From NCBI GenBank assembly GCA_030840525.1, contig JAVEEI010000110.1:1-37175 (forward strand): 37,175 nucleotides of DNA, given 5' to 3'. Shown here piece by piece: positions 1-8,308 of this stretch. Position numbers and translations under genes: made by a program. Numbering within the stretch: the first letter of the stretch is position 1; the number at the start of each line of letters is the position of its first letter. The notes beneath the pieces are model-generated. The model had not been told where the DNA came from, made no database searches, and saw only the letters and a program-made list of their open reading frames with translations. This DNA comes from Frankiaceae bacterium. GTDB taxonomy: Bacteria > Actinomycetota > Actinomycetes > JAFAQI01.

Positions 1-3000
1 GGCGACGATGGCGGGGTAGGCGCCGACCGGCACACCGGAGTCGACCCGCACCGGCGCCGACCAGGTGGCGCCGTGGTCGGTGCTGTGGCTCAGCACGATG
101 TGGTGGCCGTTGTCCCACACCATGTACGCCGTCCCGCTCGCGTCGACCGTGAGCTGCGGGGCGCCGTGGTAGCCGAAGCAGTAGGCCTCGCTGACCCACC
201 AGCCGTTGGTGCGGCACGGCATCGTCTTCAGCACGCTCGGGCTGTTCCAGTTGAGGCCACTGTTGCCGGTCGACGCCGTCTCGATCGTGGTGACCGCGGT
301 CTCGAAGCCGAACGGGTCGTTGCCGGAGCAGGTGAACACCGAAGACACGATCCGCTGGCAGTTCGGCAGCGTCGTCGGGTAGAGCGGGACCAGGCCGTTC
401 GAGCCCTGCATCACCGATCGGGACACGAACGTCGACGGGGAGAAGAAGTCGTGCACGCCGGTGTCGAGCACCCGGGTGAGCTGCACGTACTCGGTGCCGC
501 CGCGGCTGAGCGCGTAGTCGGCGACGCTGTCCGCGGTGTCCTGGAACGTCATGCCGCTGGTGTCGCCGTCGATCGCGACGACCGCGGGGTTGTCGAGGTC
601 GCCGGTCGCGGTTGTCGTGACCGCCGCGCTCGGGCTGGTCAGGAACGAGTGGGCGCCGTCGCGGGACGCGCCCGCCGTCACTACGGAGTCGGTGAAGAAC
701 GACGTCACGGCGCCGCTGGCGAAGATGAGCCGGTCGCCGCTGCCGGTCGGCGGCGCGAGCGGAGTGCTGCCCGACGGCGAGGCGGCGAGCGAGCAGCTGC
801 GCGCGGACACCGCCGACGCCGACGCCTGGTCGGGCCGACCGAGGTAGGTCGGTGCGTCGTGCCCGCGGCCGTCGGCGTCGAGCACGTCCGACCAGATCGC
901 GCAGGGCATCTTGTGCGGCGTCGCCCCGAAGACGACCGTGCCGGCAGGCAAGGTCGCGGGGTCCGAGGTCGTGGTCGGCGCCATCGCGAAGACGTTGCCG
1001 TGGCTGTCGATGGCGAGGCTCGCGTCGATGCTCTGCTGGCCGAGGTTGGGCAGCCGGACGGCGGGGGTGAAGCCCCAGCCCGCACCGCGCACGGGCTGCG
1101 CGTCGGGCCGCAGCGGCGCCCGGGCGATCTGCGTGATCCGGCGGACCCGGCCACTGAGCTCGTCAGTCACGACGAGGTCGCCGGCCGGGTTGAGATGCAG
1201 GCTGTGCAGGCCGGCGAAACACGCGGTGGCCGCGGCACCGCCGTCCGCGCACTCGCCGCCGCTGTACCACCAGCTCCCGGCCGCGCTGCCGACCGCGTAG
1301 AGGTCGTAGGTGTTGCGCGTGTTGCCCGCGACGGTGCCGGCGACGCCGTCGGCGCCGACGCGCCGGATCCGGTTGTTGAACTCGGCGACGTAGAGACTGC
1401 CGTCGGGGCCGATGTCGATCCCGTACGGCATCAGGAACGCGACCTGGCGCGCGTGGCTGCCGTCGCCGTAACTACAGAGCACGTCCGTCGTGCAGCCGGA
1501 GCCGCCGGCGTACGTCGCAATGGTCCGCGGCGCGAGCGAGTAGCCCCACAGGTCGACCGGCTGCGTGCCGACGTTGACCGCGAGCACGCGGCCGGCGCCG
1601 GTGCCGGGACCGGTGCTGGTGAACGGGTCGGCGACCAAGAGCAGGTCGCGGCGGCGGTCGTACGCGAGCGCCGACGGCAGGATCGTGACGTTGTACGCGG
1701 GCGCGCCGTCGAACAAGGGTGCGGCGGTCGGCGGCGGCAGGCCGACGAGTGCGGCGACCTGGGCGGCCAGCGTGCTCGCCCGGCCGGCGACGAGGAAGTC
1801 CTTGCCGCAGTAGTTCACCGCGAGCACCTGCCCGTGCAGCAGGTCGGTGACGAACAACGTGCCGCGGCGCGGGTCGAGCGTCATCGAGCCGAGGCCGATG
1901 ACCGCGTCGAGGTAGGTGTTGCAGAAGTCCTCGCACCGGCCGATGGTCGGGAACAGCGGGACGTGCAGCCGCAGCGCCGGCCGGTGGTAGACGGTGCCGA
2001 TGGTGCCGGGCCGGACGGTCACGCCCTGCGGCCGCAACGTGTGGCCGCCGAAGTTCACGTACCGGACCGCGTCGCCGTCGGAGATGTAGAGGTTGTCGTA
2101 CTGGTCGAGCAGCAGCGACTCGGGATCCTCGAGCACCGCATCCTGCGGCCGGCCGCCGTCGCCGGACCCGGCCTGCGGCGGCTGGCAGTTCAGCGTGAGC
2201 CCGAAGTAGAACGGCGGCGCGACCGAGCACGACCGCGGCGTGCCCGCGGCGATGCTGACCGTGCCGTCGGTGCCGACCCGTACGACGACGCCGTAGTTGG
2301 GGATCGCGGCGTACGTGACGCCGTGGCTATCGGTGACCGCGTCGACGGCGTCGCCGATGTCGGCGCCGGTGAGGTACGTCTGGTTGCGGGCGAGCGCGCC
2401 ACCGGCGAGGCCGGCCGGGCGGGCGGAGTCGCCGGCCGCGGCCGAGCCGATGCCGCAGTAGGCCGCCTGGCCGTTGCCGGCGAGCCGGCGCAGGTGCGCG
2501 GCTGTCCCGGCCTCGACGATGCGGCTGCCGCCCCAGTCGGAGACGACCAGGCCGCCGTGCGGCGTGGCCGCGACACCCATCGGGTAGTCGAGCCGGTCGA
2601 GGAGGTCCTTGGTCTTGCCGCCGGCGACGGTGCGGACCGTGCCGCCGGGGGAGATCGCGCGGATCGCGTCGTTGTAGGTGTCGGCGACGAGCAGGCCGCC
2701 GTGGCCGTCCGGCGCGAGGTCGCCGTAGAACCAGCCGTCGTGGTCGCGGACGTCGAACCGCGCACCGCTCAGCGGTCCGCCGTCACCGGCGTAACCGGGG
2801 GCGCCGCCGCCGAGCGCCGCGACCGTGTCGGGCGCGACCGCGGTGCCGTACATCGGGCCGGCCGAGCCAGCGGTGTTGAGCCCGAGCAGGTAGACCGAGC
2901 TGCCCTGCACGACCCACGCGGTCGGGAACCCGTCGACGCCGCCGACACCGCGGTAGGTCTCGCTGGACGCGAGCATCGTGAGCCCGCGCGGGCCCACGAC

Positions 3001-4368
3001 CATGCCGGCGACGAACGGGATGTGCGCGGCCGACGCGGGCACCGGCTGGTCGCCCGGCGCCGGCGCGGGAGTCGTGCCGAACGTGGTGTCGGTGAACGTC
3101 GGCTGGTTGGGGTCGCCGGCGATGGTCCCGACGGTGTGCGCGTCGACCGTCACGTCGTTGCCGGTGCCCGGGTAGAAGGTCACCGGCCGCGCCGAGAGGT
3201 TCAGGAACCGGATGACCGTGGTCGCGGTGTAGCCGGGCTGGTCGGTGCCGAAGCGGCCGCTCGACGGCGCCTGCGCCTGCCCCTGCGGGATCGCGGTGAT
3301 GCTCGCGTCGGCGACGTAGAACGTGCTGGAGTCGGCGACGTAGAGGTTGCCGTTGTCGTCGGCCGCCATCGCGGCGATGTTGTTGAACGCGGCGGTGCTG
3401 ACCGCTTTGCCGTCGTTGCGGTCGGCGGGGAGAGCGAGCGAGCCGGCGATGAACTGGTTGGAGCCGTCGGCGCGCAGCCGGCCGATCACGGGACCGCCGG
3501 CGGGGACGTCGCGCGCCTGCCAGTCGGGGCCGGCCGGGTGGCCGTCGTCGACGTACCGGTTGAAGGTGTAGAAGACGCCGCCCTGCTGGTCGGCGACGAT
3601 GCGCACGTCGTTGCTCTCGATGCCGCCCCAGCCGCGGCCGAACCGGCCCTCCATCGGGCCGTTGAGGTTGCCGAGGGTGCGGACCCGGCCGTCGCGGTCG
3701 AGGGTGCGGATGTAGGCGCCGGACTGCGCGTGCAGGTCCGAGCCGACGTCGACCCAGAAGACCCGCCCGGCGTGGTCGACGACGACGTTGCCCGGGCTGA
3801 CCGACGCCTCGAGTCCCGGCAGCCCGTCGCAGCGGCCGCCGAGCACCGTCGAGACGGTGCCCGGCCCGTGCGTGACCGTCGGCGGCGGGTAGAAGACCGA
3901 CTGCCGCGTCCCTGCGAGCTTGACGTCCCACGGGTCGCCGGGGCTCCCGGTCGACGAGGTGCTCGCGCTTTCGGCCGTCGCGGCCGTGCCGGCGGGGGCG
4001 ACCGAGCGCGGCAACATCGGGTCGCGGACGCCGGTGTGCTTGCCGGCCGGCAGCTTGAGGTGCGGGTTGGCGTTGAGCGCCTTGCCGGCGAGCTCGTCCC
4101 GCGCCTCCTGCGTCATCGGCAGCCGGCCGAGAACGGGGGTGGCAGCAGGTACGACGAGGTGCCGGCCGTTGCGGACGTCGAACACCAGTTGGCGGCCGTT
4201 CATCGTGCCGAGCGAGATGAACGGCGACGTGATGCGGGCGGCCTTCGACTGGGCGGTGCCGAACGCCGCGTGCCAGCCGGGAACCCAGGCGAGCGCGAGC
4301 GTCGCGGCCAGCGCGAGGCGCAGCGCCGTACGAGCGCGGGTGCGCCCTCGCAACCAGCGGTGCACCAC
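1..4368 (-). CDS. Very large secreted NHL/Asp-box beta-propeller protein (3' end outside window)
   Basis: The reading frame is open from a GTG at 4368 to the left edge, so at least 1456 residues are present and the C-terminus is missing. The N-terminus has an Arg-rich stretch and a hydrophobic core (residues about 13-32), which reads as a signal peptide for export. NHL-type propeller repeats are clear: residues 557-576 contain GGLLVADTYNDAIRAISPGG, residues about 578-620 contain YPMGVAATPHGGLVVSDWGG, and another lies near residue 977 (MPYGIDIGPDGSLYVAE). Near the left edge, residues 1429-1436 read STDHGATW, an Asp-box (SxDxGxTW) as in sialidase-like propellers, with a second weaker copy upstream. 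The start is set by GGGGGAGG just before two consecutive GTG codons (4368 and 4365). It is the last visible member of a co-directional set, 44 nt after the GCS2-like gene. No enzymatic motif is seen; an adhesion or scaffold role is inference. Confidence 0.85.
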   Translation of the reverse strand, partial: MVHRWLRGRTRARTALRLALAATLALAWVPGWHAAFGTAQSKAARITSPFISLGTMNGRQLVFDVRNGRHLVVPAATPVLGRLPMTQEARDELAGKALNANPHLKLPAGKHTGVRDPMLPRSVAPAGTAATAESASTSSTGSPGDPWDVKLAGTRQSVFYPPPTVTHGPGTVSTVLGGRCDGLPGLEASVSPGNVVVDHAGRVFWVDVGSDLHAQSGAYIRTLDRDGRVRTLGNLNGPMEGRFGRGWGGIESNDVRIVADQQGGVFYTFNRYVDDGHPAGPDWQARDVPAGGPVIGRLRADGSNQFIAGSLALPADRNDGKAVSTAAFNNIAAMAADDNGNLYVADSSTFYVADASITAIPQGQAQAPSSGRFGTDQPGYTATTVIRFLNLSARPVTFYPGTGNDVTVDAHTVGTIAGDPNQPTFTDTTFGTTPAPAPGDQPVPASAAHIPFVAGMVVGPRGLTMLASSETYRGVGGVDGFPTAWVVQGSSVYLLGLNTAGSAGPMYGTAVAPDTVAALGGGAPGYAGDGGPLSGARFDVRDHDGWFYGDLAPDGHGGLLVADTYNDAIRAISPGGTVRTVAGGKTKDLLDRLDYPMGVAATPHGGLVVSDWGGSRIVEAGTAAHLRRLAGNGQAAYCGIGSAAAGDSARPAGLAGGALARNQTYLTGADIGDAVDAVTDSHGVTYAAIPNYGVVVRVGTDGTVSIAAGTPRSCSVAPPFYFGLTLNCQPPQAGSGDGGRPQDAVLEDPESLLLDQYDNLYISDGDAVRYVNFGGHTLRPQGVTVRPGTIGTVYHRPALRLHVPLFPTIGRCEDFCNTYLDAVIGLGSMTLDPRRGTLFVTDLLHGQVLAVNYCGKDFLVAGRASTLAAQVAALVGLPPPTAAPLFDGAPAYNVTILPSALAYDRRRDLLLVADPFTSTGPGTGAGRVLAVNVGTQPVDLWGYSLAPRTIATYAGGSGCTTDVLCSYGDGSHARQVAFLMPYGIDIGPDGSLYVAEFNNRIRRVGADGVAGTVAGNTRNTYDLYAVGSAAGSWWYSGGECADGGAAATACFAGLHSLHLNPAGDLVVTDELSGRVRRITQIARAPLRPDAQPVRGAGWGFTPAVRLPNLGQQSIDASLAIDSHGNVFAMAPTTTSDPATLPAGTVVFGATPHKMPCAIWSDVLDADGRGHDAPTYLGRPDQASASAVSARSCSLAASPSGSTPLAPPTGSGDRLIFASGAVTSFFTDSVVTAGASRDGAHSFLTSPSAAVTTTATGDLDNPAVVAIDGDTSGMTFQDTADSVADYALSRGGTEYVQLTRVLDTGVHDFFSPSTFVSRSVMQGSNGLVPLYPTTLPNCQRIVSSVFTCSGNDPFGFETAVTTIETASTGNSGLNWNSPSVLKTMPCRTNGWWVSEAYCFGYHGAPQLTVDASGTAYMVWDNGHHIVLSHSTDHGATWSAPVRVDSGVPVGAYPAIVA

Positions 4369-4412
4369 GCCTCCCCCGAGCTGCCAGGCGGCTGGGGAAG
4401 GGCCTAGACAAG

Positions 4413-5549
4413 CTACGACAAACGGTAAGGCGCGGATGTACCGGAGGCAAGGTAGGTCGCGGCCGTCCGGCCGCCGAACCGGGCGTCGTAGTCGCCCGCG
4501 TCGACGGCGGCGAGGAAGCGGGCGAGCTGGTCGGTCGGGAGGACGAGGTAACGGCGCCGGGCGCCGGCGTCGACCGCGAACGCGACCCGGTCCCAGCGGG
4601 CCACCACGGTGCGCAGCACGAACCCCGGCCGGGCGAGGTCGTCGACGACCCGGCCGTGGGTCCCGGCGGCCGGCACCTCGGCGGGCGCGCCACGCGGGTC
4701 GCCGGCCGGCCGCTCCAGCGGCAGCGGGCGCCGGCCGTCCACGAGCGCGTCGACGACGGTGACGTCGGGGGCGCCGGTGAGCTCGCCGGCGAGCGGCCGC
4801 AGCAGCTCCCACACGAGCGCCAGGTGCGCACCGGCGGTCGTCTCGCCCTTGCTGGTGGGCAGCGGCGTACGCCGGCCACCGGCGTACAGGTCCGCGCCGG
4901 CCGCGCAGCGGTCGACGTACCAACCGAACCGGCCGTTCGCGCGTTGCAGCCGCAGCTCGGGCCGCGGTAACGACCGGAGCAGCCGCGGGTGCCGCGCGCA
5001 GGCGACGGCCCCGGCGATAGCGAACGTCACCGCGGCCCGCAACTGGTCGGCCGCGGCGTACTCGCCGCCGATCTCCAGCCGGCCGCGGCGCGGCCGCACC
5101 AGCAGCCCGGGCGACCCGGCCCGGTCGAGCAGCAGCATCTGGGCGACCGCGAGGTGCCGGGCGAACCGGTCGGCCGTGCGGACGACCGCGCGGTCCGGCA
5201 CGGTGACGTTGATATGCGTCGAGTAGCCGCGCAGCCGTAGCCCGCCCGGGAGCGCCGCGCGCAGCCGAAGGTGCCCGAGCCGGGCCAACGCCTCGACGTC
5301 GGCGGCGACCCCGGCGCCGACCGGGACCGGCGGCGTCGCGACTTCGGCCTCCGGCCCGTCGGCGGTGACGACGCCGCCCCACCGGCAGCGGTGCGCGTGC
5401 GGGTCGTCGGGGTCGAGGCGGCGCCCGTCCAGCGGGAGCCGGTCGACCAGCTCGCGGAAGTCGACCGCGGCGCCGTCCCGGCGGACCACCCGCCACTCGC
5501 GTTCGACCCCGGCGAACATCAGGGGCCCCAACATCAGTGGCCCCAACAT
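4413..5549 (-). CDS. GCS2/carboxylate-amine-ligase-like protein (putative amidoligase)
   Basis: The product is 378 aa with no signal peptide or membrane segment, so it is probably cytosolic. The N-terminus GVEREWRVV resembles the GVEEEF-type opening of the GCS2 (glutamate-cysteine ligase 2, YbdK) fold. Further motifs fit that fold: EAEVATPP near residue 80, GYSTHINV, and RPRRGRLEIGGEY, where acidic residues and an H-x-N would handle metal and ATP. That would make it an ATP-dependent enzyme joining a carboxylate to an amine; the substrate is unknown. The 5' end is odd: three ATG codons at 5549, 5534 and 5519 sit in a 15-nt tandem repeat. The first overlaps the upstream stop as TGATG, suggesting coupled translation, but ATG 5519 directly precedes the conserved motif and is an equally good start. 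Family assignment rests on motifs only. Confidence 0.55.
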   Translation of the reverse strand: MLGPLMLGPLMFAGVEREWRVVRRDGAAVDFRELVDRLPLDGRRLDPDDPHAHRCRWGGVVTADGPEAEVATPPVPVGAGVAADVEALARLGHLRLRAALPGGLRLRGYSTHINVTVPDRAVVRTADRFARHLAVAQMLLLDRAGSPGLLVRPRRGRLEIGGEYAAADQLRAAVTFAIAGAVACARHPRLLRSLPRPELRLQRANGRFGWYVDRCAAGADLYAGGRRTPLPTSKGETTAGAHLALVWELLRPLAGELTGAPDVTVVDALVDGRRPLPLERPAGDPRGAPAEVPAAGTHGRVVDDLARPGFVLRTVVARWDRVAFAVDAGARRRYLVLPTDQLARFLAAVDAGDYDARFGGRTAATYLASGTSAPYRLS

Positions 5550-5551
5550 CA
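5517..5551 (-). repeat. 15-nt tandem repeat triplicating the start codon
   Basis: Reading the minus strand, TGATGTTGGGGCC(A/C)C occurs twice in tandem and is followed by a third, diverged TGATGTT. Each copy contains an in-frame ATG, so the protein would begin MLGPL-MLGPL-MFAGV. The first copy also supplies the TGA stop of the upstream gene. Confidence 0.85.
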
Positions 5552-6313
5552 GTGGCCGAGGTACGGCGCCAACGCTGCGGTGACGACGGCGACGGCGGCG
5601 ACCTCGTCGGCGGCCGGGTCGACGAGATGGCCCGCGCTCTCGTCGAGCGTGATGGTCGAGATGATCACCGTGACGTCGCCGACCGGTACGACGGCTTCGG
5701 CGGGCAAGAACTGCGTCGTACCGTTCGCCGTCTGAAGGAAGGCCGGGTGCGCGAACGCGCCGGTGGCCAGGCCGGTGAGCGGTCGCGGGGCGACGTGCGC
5801 GGCGGCGAGGGTCTGCCGGACGTGGGCGGCGTCGAAGTGCCGCTCGTAGCGGATCTCGAGGGTGCGGAACGGCGCCGGGGCGGTGCCCGCGTAGAGGCAG
5901 GACGCCGGCTTGTTCTCCGAGGTGTCGACCGGCGCACCGACGGCGTGTTGCGCGGCGGCCTGGCTGACGAGCGCGCACGGGGCGGGCAGGCTCGCCGGCT
6001 TGGCCGCGCTCGTCGGCGACGGCGCAGGCGACTGGCCGGCGAGTGGCGCCACGTGCGGGTGCGGACGGGTGCCGGACGGTCCCGACTTCACCGCCGCGGC
6101 GGCCGCGCCGGCCACGAGGGTCAGCACCGCGCCGGCCGCGAGCACGCCGGCGAGGCCGGAGAACCCGGTCCGGGCCATGCTCGCCGCGACACCGCTGCGC
6201 GCCTTGTCGCGACGGCCGTGCGGGGCGAGGCGACCGGTCACCGGATGGCGTTCGGCGGCGACCAGCGACGTCGGGTCCAGCCGCTTGCGCAGCCGGACCG
6301 GATGACGGTCCAT
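5549..6313 (-). CDS. Membrane-anchored protein with a DUF3558-like extracytoplasmic domain
   Basis: The product is 254 aa. A basic cytoplasmic N-terminus (about 50 residues, many Arg) leads to one hydrophobic segment near residues 51-75 (GVLAAGAVLTLVAGAAAAAV). A Pro/Ser/Ala linker and a folded domain of about 130 residues follow. The domain opens with PCALVSQAAAQHAVGAPV, then CLYAG, and ends with VVTAALAPYL. The pairing of a PCxLVx(16)PV opening with a downstream SCxY resembles DUF3558, a family of actinobacterial lipoproteins of unknown function; here a membrane helix replaces the lipobox. ATG 6313 lies 10 nt after the previous gene. A later ATG at 6179 would keep the helix and is possible. 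The stop overlaps the next gene by one base (TGATG). Function unknown. Confidence 0.7.
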   Translation of the reverse strand: MDRHPVRLRKRLDPTSLVAAERHPVTGRLAPHGRRDKARSGVAASMARTGFSGLAGVLAAGAVLTLVAGAAAAAVKSGPSGTRPHPHVAPLAGQSPAPSPTSAAKPASLPAPCALVSQAAAQHAVGAPVDTSENKPASCLYAGTAPAPFRTLEIRYERHFDAAHVRQTLAAAHVAPRPLTGLATGAFAHPAFLQTANGTTQFLPAEAVVPVGDVTVIISTITLDESAGHLVDPAADEVAAVAVVTAALAPYLGH

Positions 6314-6323
6314 GCGGTGCCGG

Positions 6324-6668
6324 CTAGCGCTTGGCGGGCGGGCCGGAGCCGGCGGACTTCTTCGCCGCTGCCCGGCGCTTCGAGCGATCCTCGATCTTCT
6401 CGGTGGCCGCGCCCAGGACGGCGCCGGCGAGGAACTCGCCGCCGGTCTTCGCGACCAGGCCACCGACCATCTCGCCGGTCGACTCGCCGCCTTCACCGCG
6501 CGCCTCGGCGGCAGCGCTCACGGCTTCCCGCGAAGCCGAGCCGCCGGACCCGCCCGGGCCACCGGACCCGCCGGGGCCGCCGGCGGCACCCGGCCCGGTC
6601 GCCGTCCGCGTGCCCGTGACGTCGCCCGGCGCACCGGCAGCGTCGGCTGCGTTGCCCTTTTCACCCAT
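6324..6668 (-). CDS. Small Gly-rich hypothetical protein
   Basis: The product is 114 aa. An acidic start (MGEKGNAADAAG) is followed by a low-complexity run of GGPGGSGGPGGSGGS type around residues 30-45. An Ala/Gly helix (residues about 65-95, with GEFLAGAVLGAATEKIEDR) and a basic tail ending in KR complete it. The helix is only weakly hydrophobic, so a membrane location is uncertain. GGGGG lies 9 nt before ATG 6668. It opens a tight set with the DUF3558-like and GCS2-like genes (10-nt gap, then a 1-nt overlap). I do not recognise a family. Confidence 0.65.
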   Translation of the reverse strand: MGEKGNAADAAGAPGDVTGTRTATGPGAAGGPGGSGGPGGSGGSASREAVSAAAEARGEGGESTGEMVGGLVAKTGGEFLAGAVLGAATEKIEDRSKRRAAAKKSAGSGPPAKR

Positions 6669-6757
6669 GGTCGGGAACCCCCGTGTCTTCGGCAGTTCCT
6701 GAAAGATAAGTGGCCGCCGCGGGCCGCGCAGCCGGTTCGGGCAATCCGGCGCCGGCC

Positions 6758-7627
6758 TTACGACGGGAGGGTGAGCCAGATCTGGCGACCCGCGGTCCAC
6801 TGCACGTCGCCGGCGTACTCGTCGGAGAACTTCGCCCCGACGTTGGGCCAGTAGTGCCAGCCCGACGTGATGTCGGCGGTGCTCCACGCGACCGCGTCGC
6901 CGGGCAGTGCGGCGTGCATCCCGTCGGTGCCGGCCAAGTCGCCGGTGCACGCCTCCGCGGGAAGTGGCTCGGCCGCGAGCGCGGCCGCGTCGGTGCCGTC
7001 GTAGATGCACGACGGGTCGGCGGAGAACGCGAGGTCGCTGCCGTGCGCCCAGACGTACGACCAGAGCTCGGTCGGGCCGGTGAGCCTGGCGTGCCCGTAG
7101 GAGTGCGCGTCGGGACCGCGCCCGCTCGTCAGCGTGCTGGCGTACGTGGCGCGGTGCGTCGCGCGGTACGTCCCGGACACGGCGAGCGGCCAGGACACGC
7201 GCTCGGGTGCGGTCGCGAGCACGACGAGCCAGTAGGTGCCGCGGGGCAAAGACGTGAGGGCGCCGGTCGGGCGTTGCTCGTAGCGGTAGCCGCCCGAGCC
7301 GTCGGGCAGCGACATCGCCAGCACCGAGAGATGCCCGGTGAAGCCCTGCGCGGTGACGACCTTCGTGTTGACCAGCGCGACGCCGACGAAGTGCGCGGGG
7401 TCGCTGACCGTGAGGTGCACCGGGAGGTCGTAGCCCGGGTCGCCGAGCGGGAGGTCGCGCACCAGGCGGACGGTGGTGAAGGCCGCTCCTGGCGACGACA
7501 CGACCAGGCCCGCATGCGCGGCCGGCGCGGCCGCCACCGGAGTCGTCATCGCGAGCGCGACGACGAGAGGTAGGGCGCGCCGTACGAGACGGCGCGCCCC
7601 TCTCGGTGTGCTCAGACGGGCCCGCAC
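6758..7627 (-). CDS. Secreted protein of unknown function
   Basis: The product is 289 aa if translation starts at GTG 7627. The first 38 residues form a classical signal peptide: Arg-rich n-region, hydrophobic LPLVVALA, then a PAAHAG cleavage-like site. The mature part is beta-rich, with LTVSDPAHFVGVALVNTKV and PRGTYWLVVLAT resembling an immunoglobulin-like or carbohydrate-binding sandwich. It holds two cysteines (SCIYDG and EACTG), which could form a disulfide. No catalytic motif is seen. The GTG lies inside the 3' end of the preceding secreted-protein gene (16-nt overlap), implying coupled translation. An ATG further in (near 7551) would remove most of the signal peptide and is less likely. 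Confidence 0.65.
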   Translation of the reverse strand: MRARLSTPRGARRLVRRALPLVVALAMTTPVAAAPAAHAGLVVSSPGAAFTTVRLVRDLPLGDPGYDLPVHLTVSDPAHFVGVALVNTKVVTAQGFTGHLSVLAMSLPDGSGGYRYEQRPTGALTSLPRGTYWLVVLATAPERVSWPLAVSGTYRATHRATYASTLTSGRGPDAHSYGHARLTGPTELWSYVWAHGSDLAFSADPSCIYDGTDAAALAAEPLPAEACTGDLAGTDGMHAALPGDAVAWSTADITSGWHYWPNVGAKFSDEYAGDVQWTAGRQIWLTLPS

Positions 7628-8061
7628 GACAGGGGGCCGTACTGGGTCGTGCCGTTGAAGAACGACACCTGGACGCACTTCGTCAGCGGGTCGTTGTTCT
7701 GCTCGACGAAGCTGCCGGTCGCCGCGGCGGCGTTGTCGCGCTGGAAGCCCGAGTCGACGGTCAGGACGGGCTGGCCGTCCTGGGTGATCGTGCAGGTGAT
7801 GCGAGTGGCGAGGACGTCGGTCCCCTCCACGACGCCGGCGGCCTGGACCTCGATCGTCGCGCCGCCCGGCTGGCCGAGGCCGACCGGAGCCTGGACGAAC
7901 TCGGGCTGGCACCACTGCGTGTACGGGTGCAGGTTGATCAGCCCCGCACCGCCTGACCCGAGGTCGTCACTGAGGTTCGCGGCCTGCGCGCCGGGCGCGG
8001 TCATGGCGAACAGGGCGCCGAAGGTGGCAGCGCCAGTGGCGATCATGCATAGCTTCTTCAA
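7612..8061 (-). CDS. Small secreted cysteine-containing protein
   Basis: The product is 149 aa from TTG 8061, chosen because it gives MKKLCMIATG followed by a hydrophobic stretch and an AQAAN cleavage site, and because AAGGAAAGGAA lies about 9 nt upstream; an ATG at 8040 would lack the Lys pair. The mature protein has four cysteines (QWCQPE, RITCTITQDG, LTKCVQV, LSCGPV), probably paired in the oxidising exterior. Its second half resembles the secreted protein at 32804-33502: both have TCxI followed by D/N-G, then C-x-x-V, then a GTTQ motif and a closing CxPV. The two genes also share an upstream element. Function unknown. Confidence 0.7.
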   Translation of the reverse strand: MKKLCMIATGAATFGALFAMTAPGAQAANLSDDLGSGGAGLINLHPYTQWCQPEFVQAPVGLGQPGGATIEVQAAGVVEGTDVLATRITCTITQDGQPVLTVDSGFQRDNAAAATGSFVEQNNDPLTKCVQVSFFNGTTQYGPLSCGPV

Positions 8062-8110
8062 CGTAGCTCGTTCCTTTCCTTCTCCCGCGGGGTTCCGCGA
8101 GACCTGACGT

Positions 8111-8152
8111 GGACCCGGGAAAGGTGGGTCCCGTCCGGGGCACCCTGCCCCG
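8111..8152 (-). promoter_or_regulatory. Two hairpins in the putative 5' leader of the secreted-protein gene at 8061
   Basis: GGACCC (8111-8116) pairs with GGGTCC (8126-8131). CGGGGCA (8136-8142) pairs perfectly with TGCCCCG (8146-8152) around a 3-nt loop. Both lie between the shared upstream element (8160-8190) and the TTG start, so they would be in the transcribed leader if that element is the promoter. A regulatory role is inference. Confidence 0.35.
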
Positions 8153-8159
8153 TCAACCC

Positions 8160-8190
8160 GTAATACCGTCCGGAAGGTCGTTTGCTTACG
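8160..8190 (-). promoter_or_regulatory. Bipartite element, copy 1 (CGTAAG-N12-CGGACGGTATTAC)
   Basis: On the minus strand CGTAAG (8190-8185) is followed by exactly 12 nt and CGGACGGTATTAC (8172-8160). The same arrangement occurs at 33542-33572 upstream of a similar secreted protein. The downstream half contains TATTAC as a possible -10, about 100 nt before the TTG start; the upstream half lies at a -35-like distance. It could be an alternative sigma-factor promoter or an activator site. Confidence 0.5.
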
Positions 8191-8308
8191 CGCGGTTTCT
8201 CCGTGTTCGGGGCAGCGCGGTCGGTTCGTGGCCGGTCCCAAAATGAGCGCGCGCGGTTGTGACGGACTCCACGAGGAGGCCGCGAGGACGGCGTCGAAAC
8301 CCCGTTTC

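Noticed and set aside
73-4407. 1444-codon open frame on the plus strand opposite the NHL protein
   Set aside because: Its sequence is an Arg/Val/Ala/Asp-rich mixture without domains. The minus frame has a signal peptide, NHL and Asp-box motifs. High GC leaves the opposite frame free of stops.
8228-8308. Upstream extension of the subtilase-like gene from GTG 8228
   Set aside because: It would put 27 charged residues before the signal peptide and has no ribosome-binding site.
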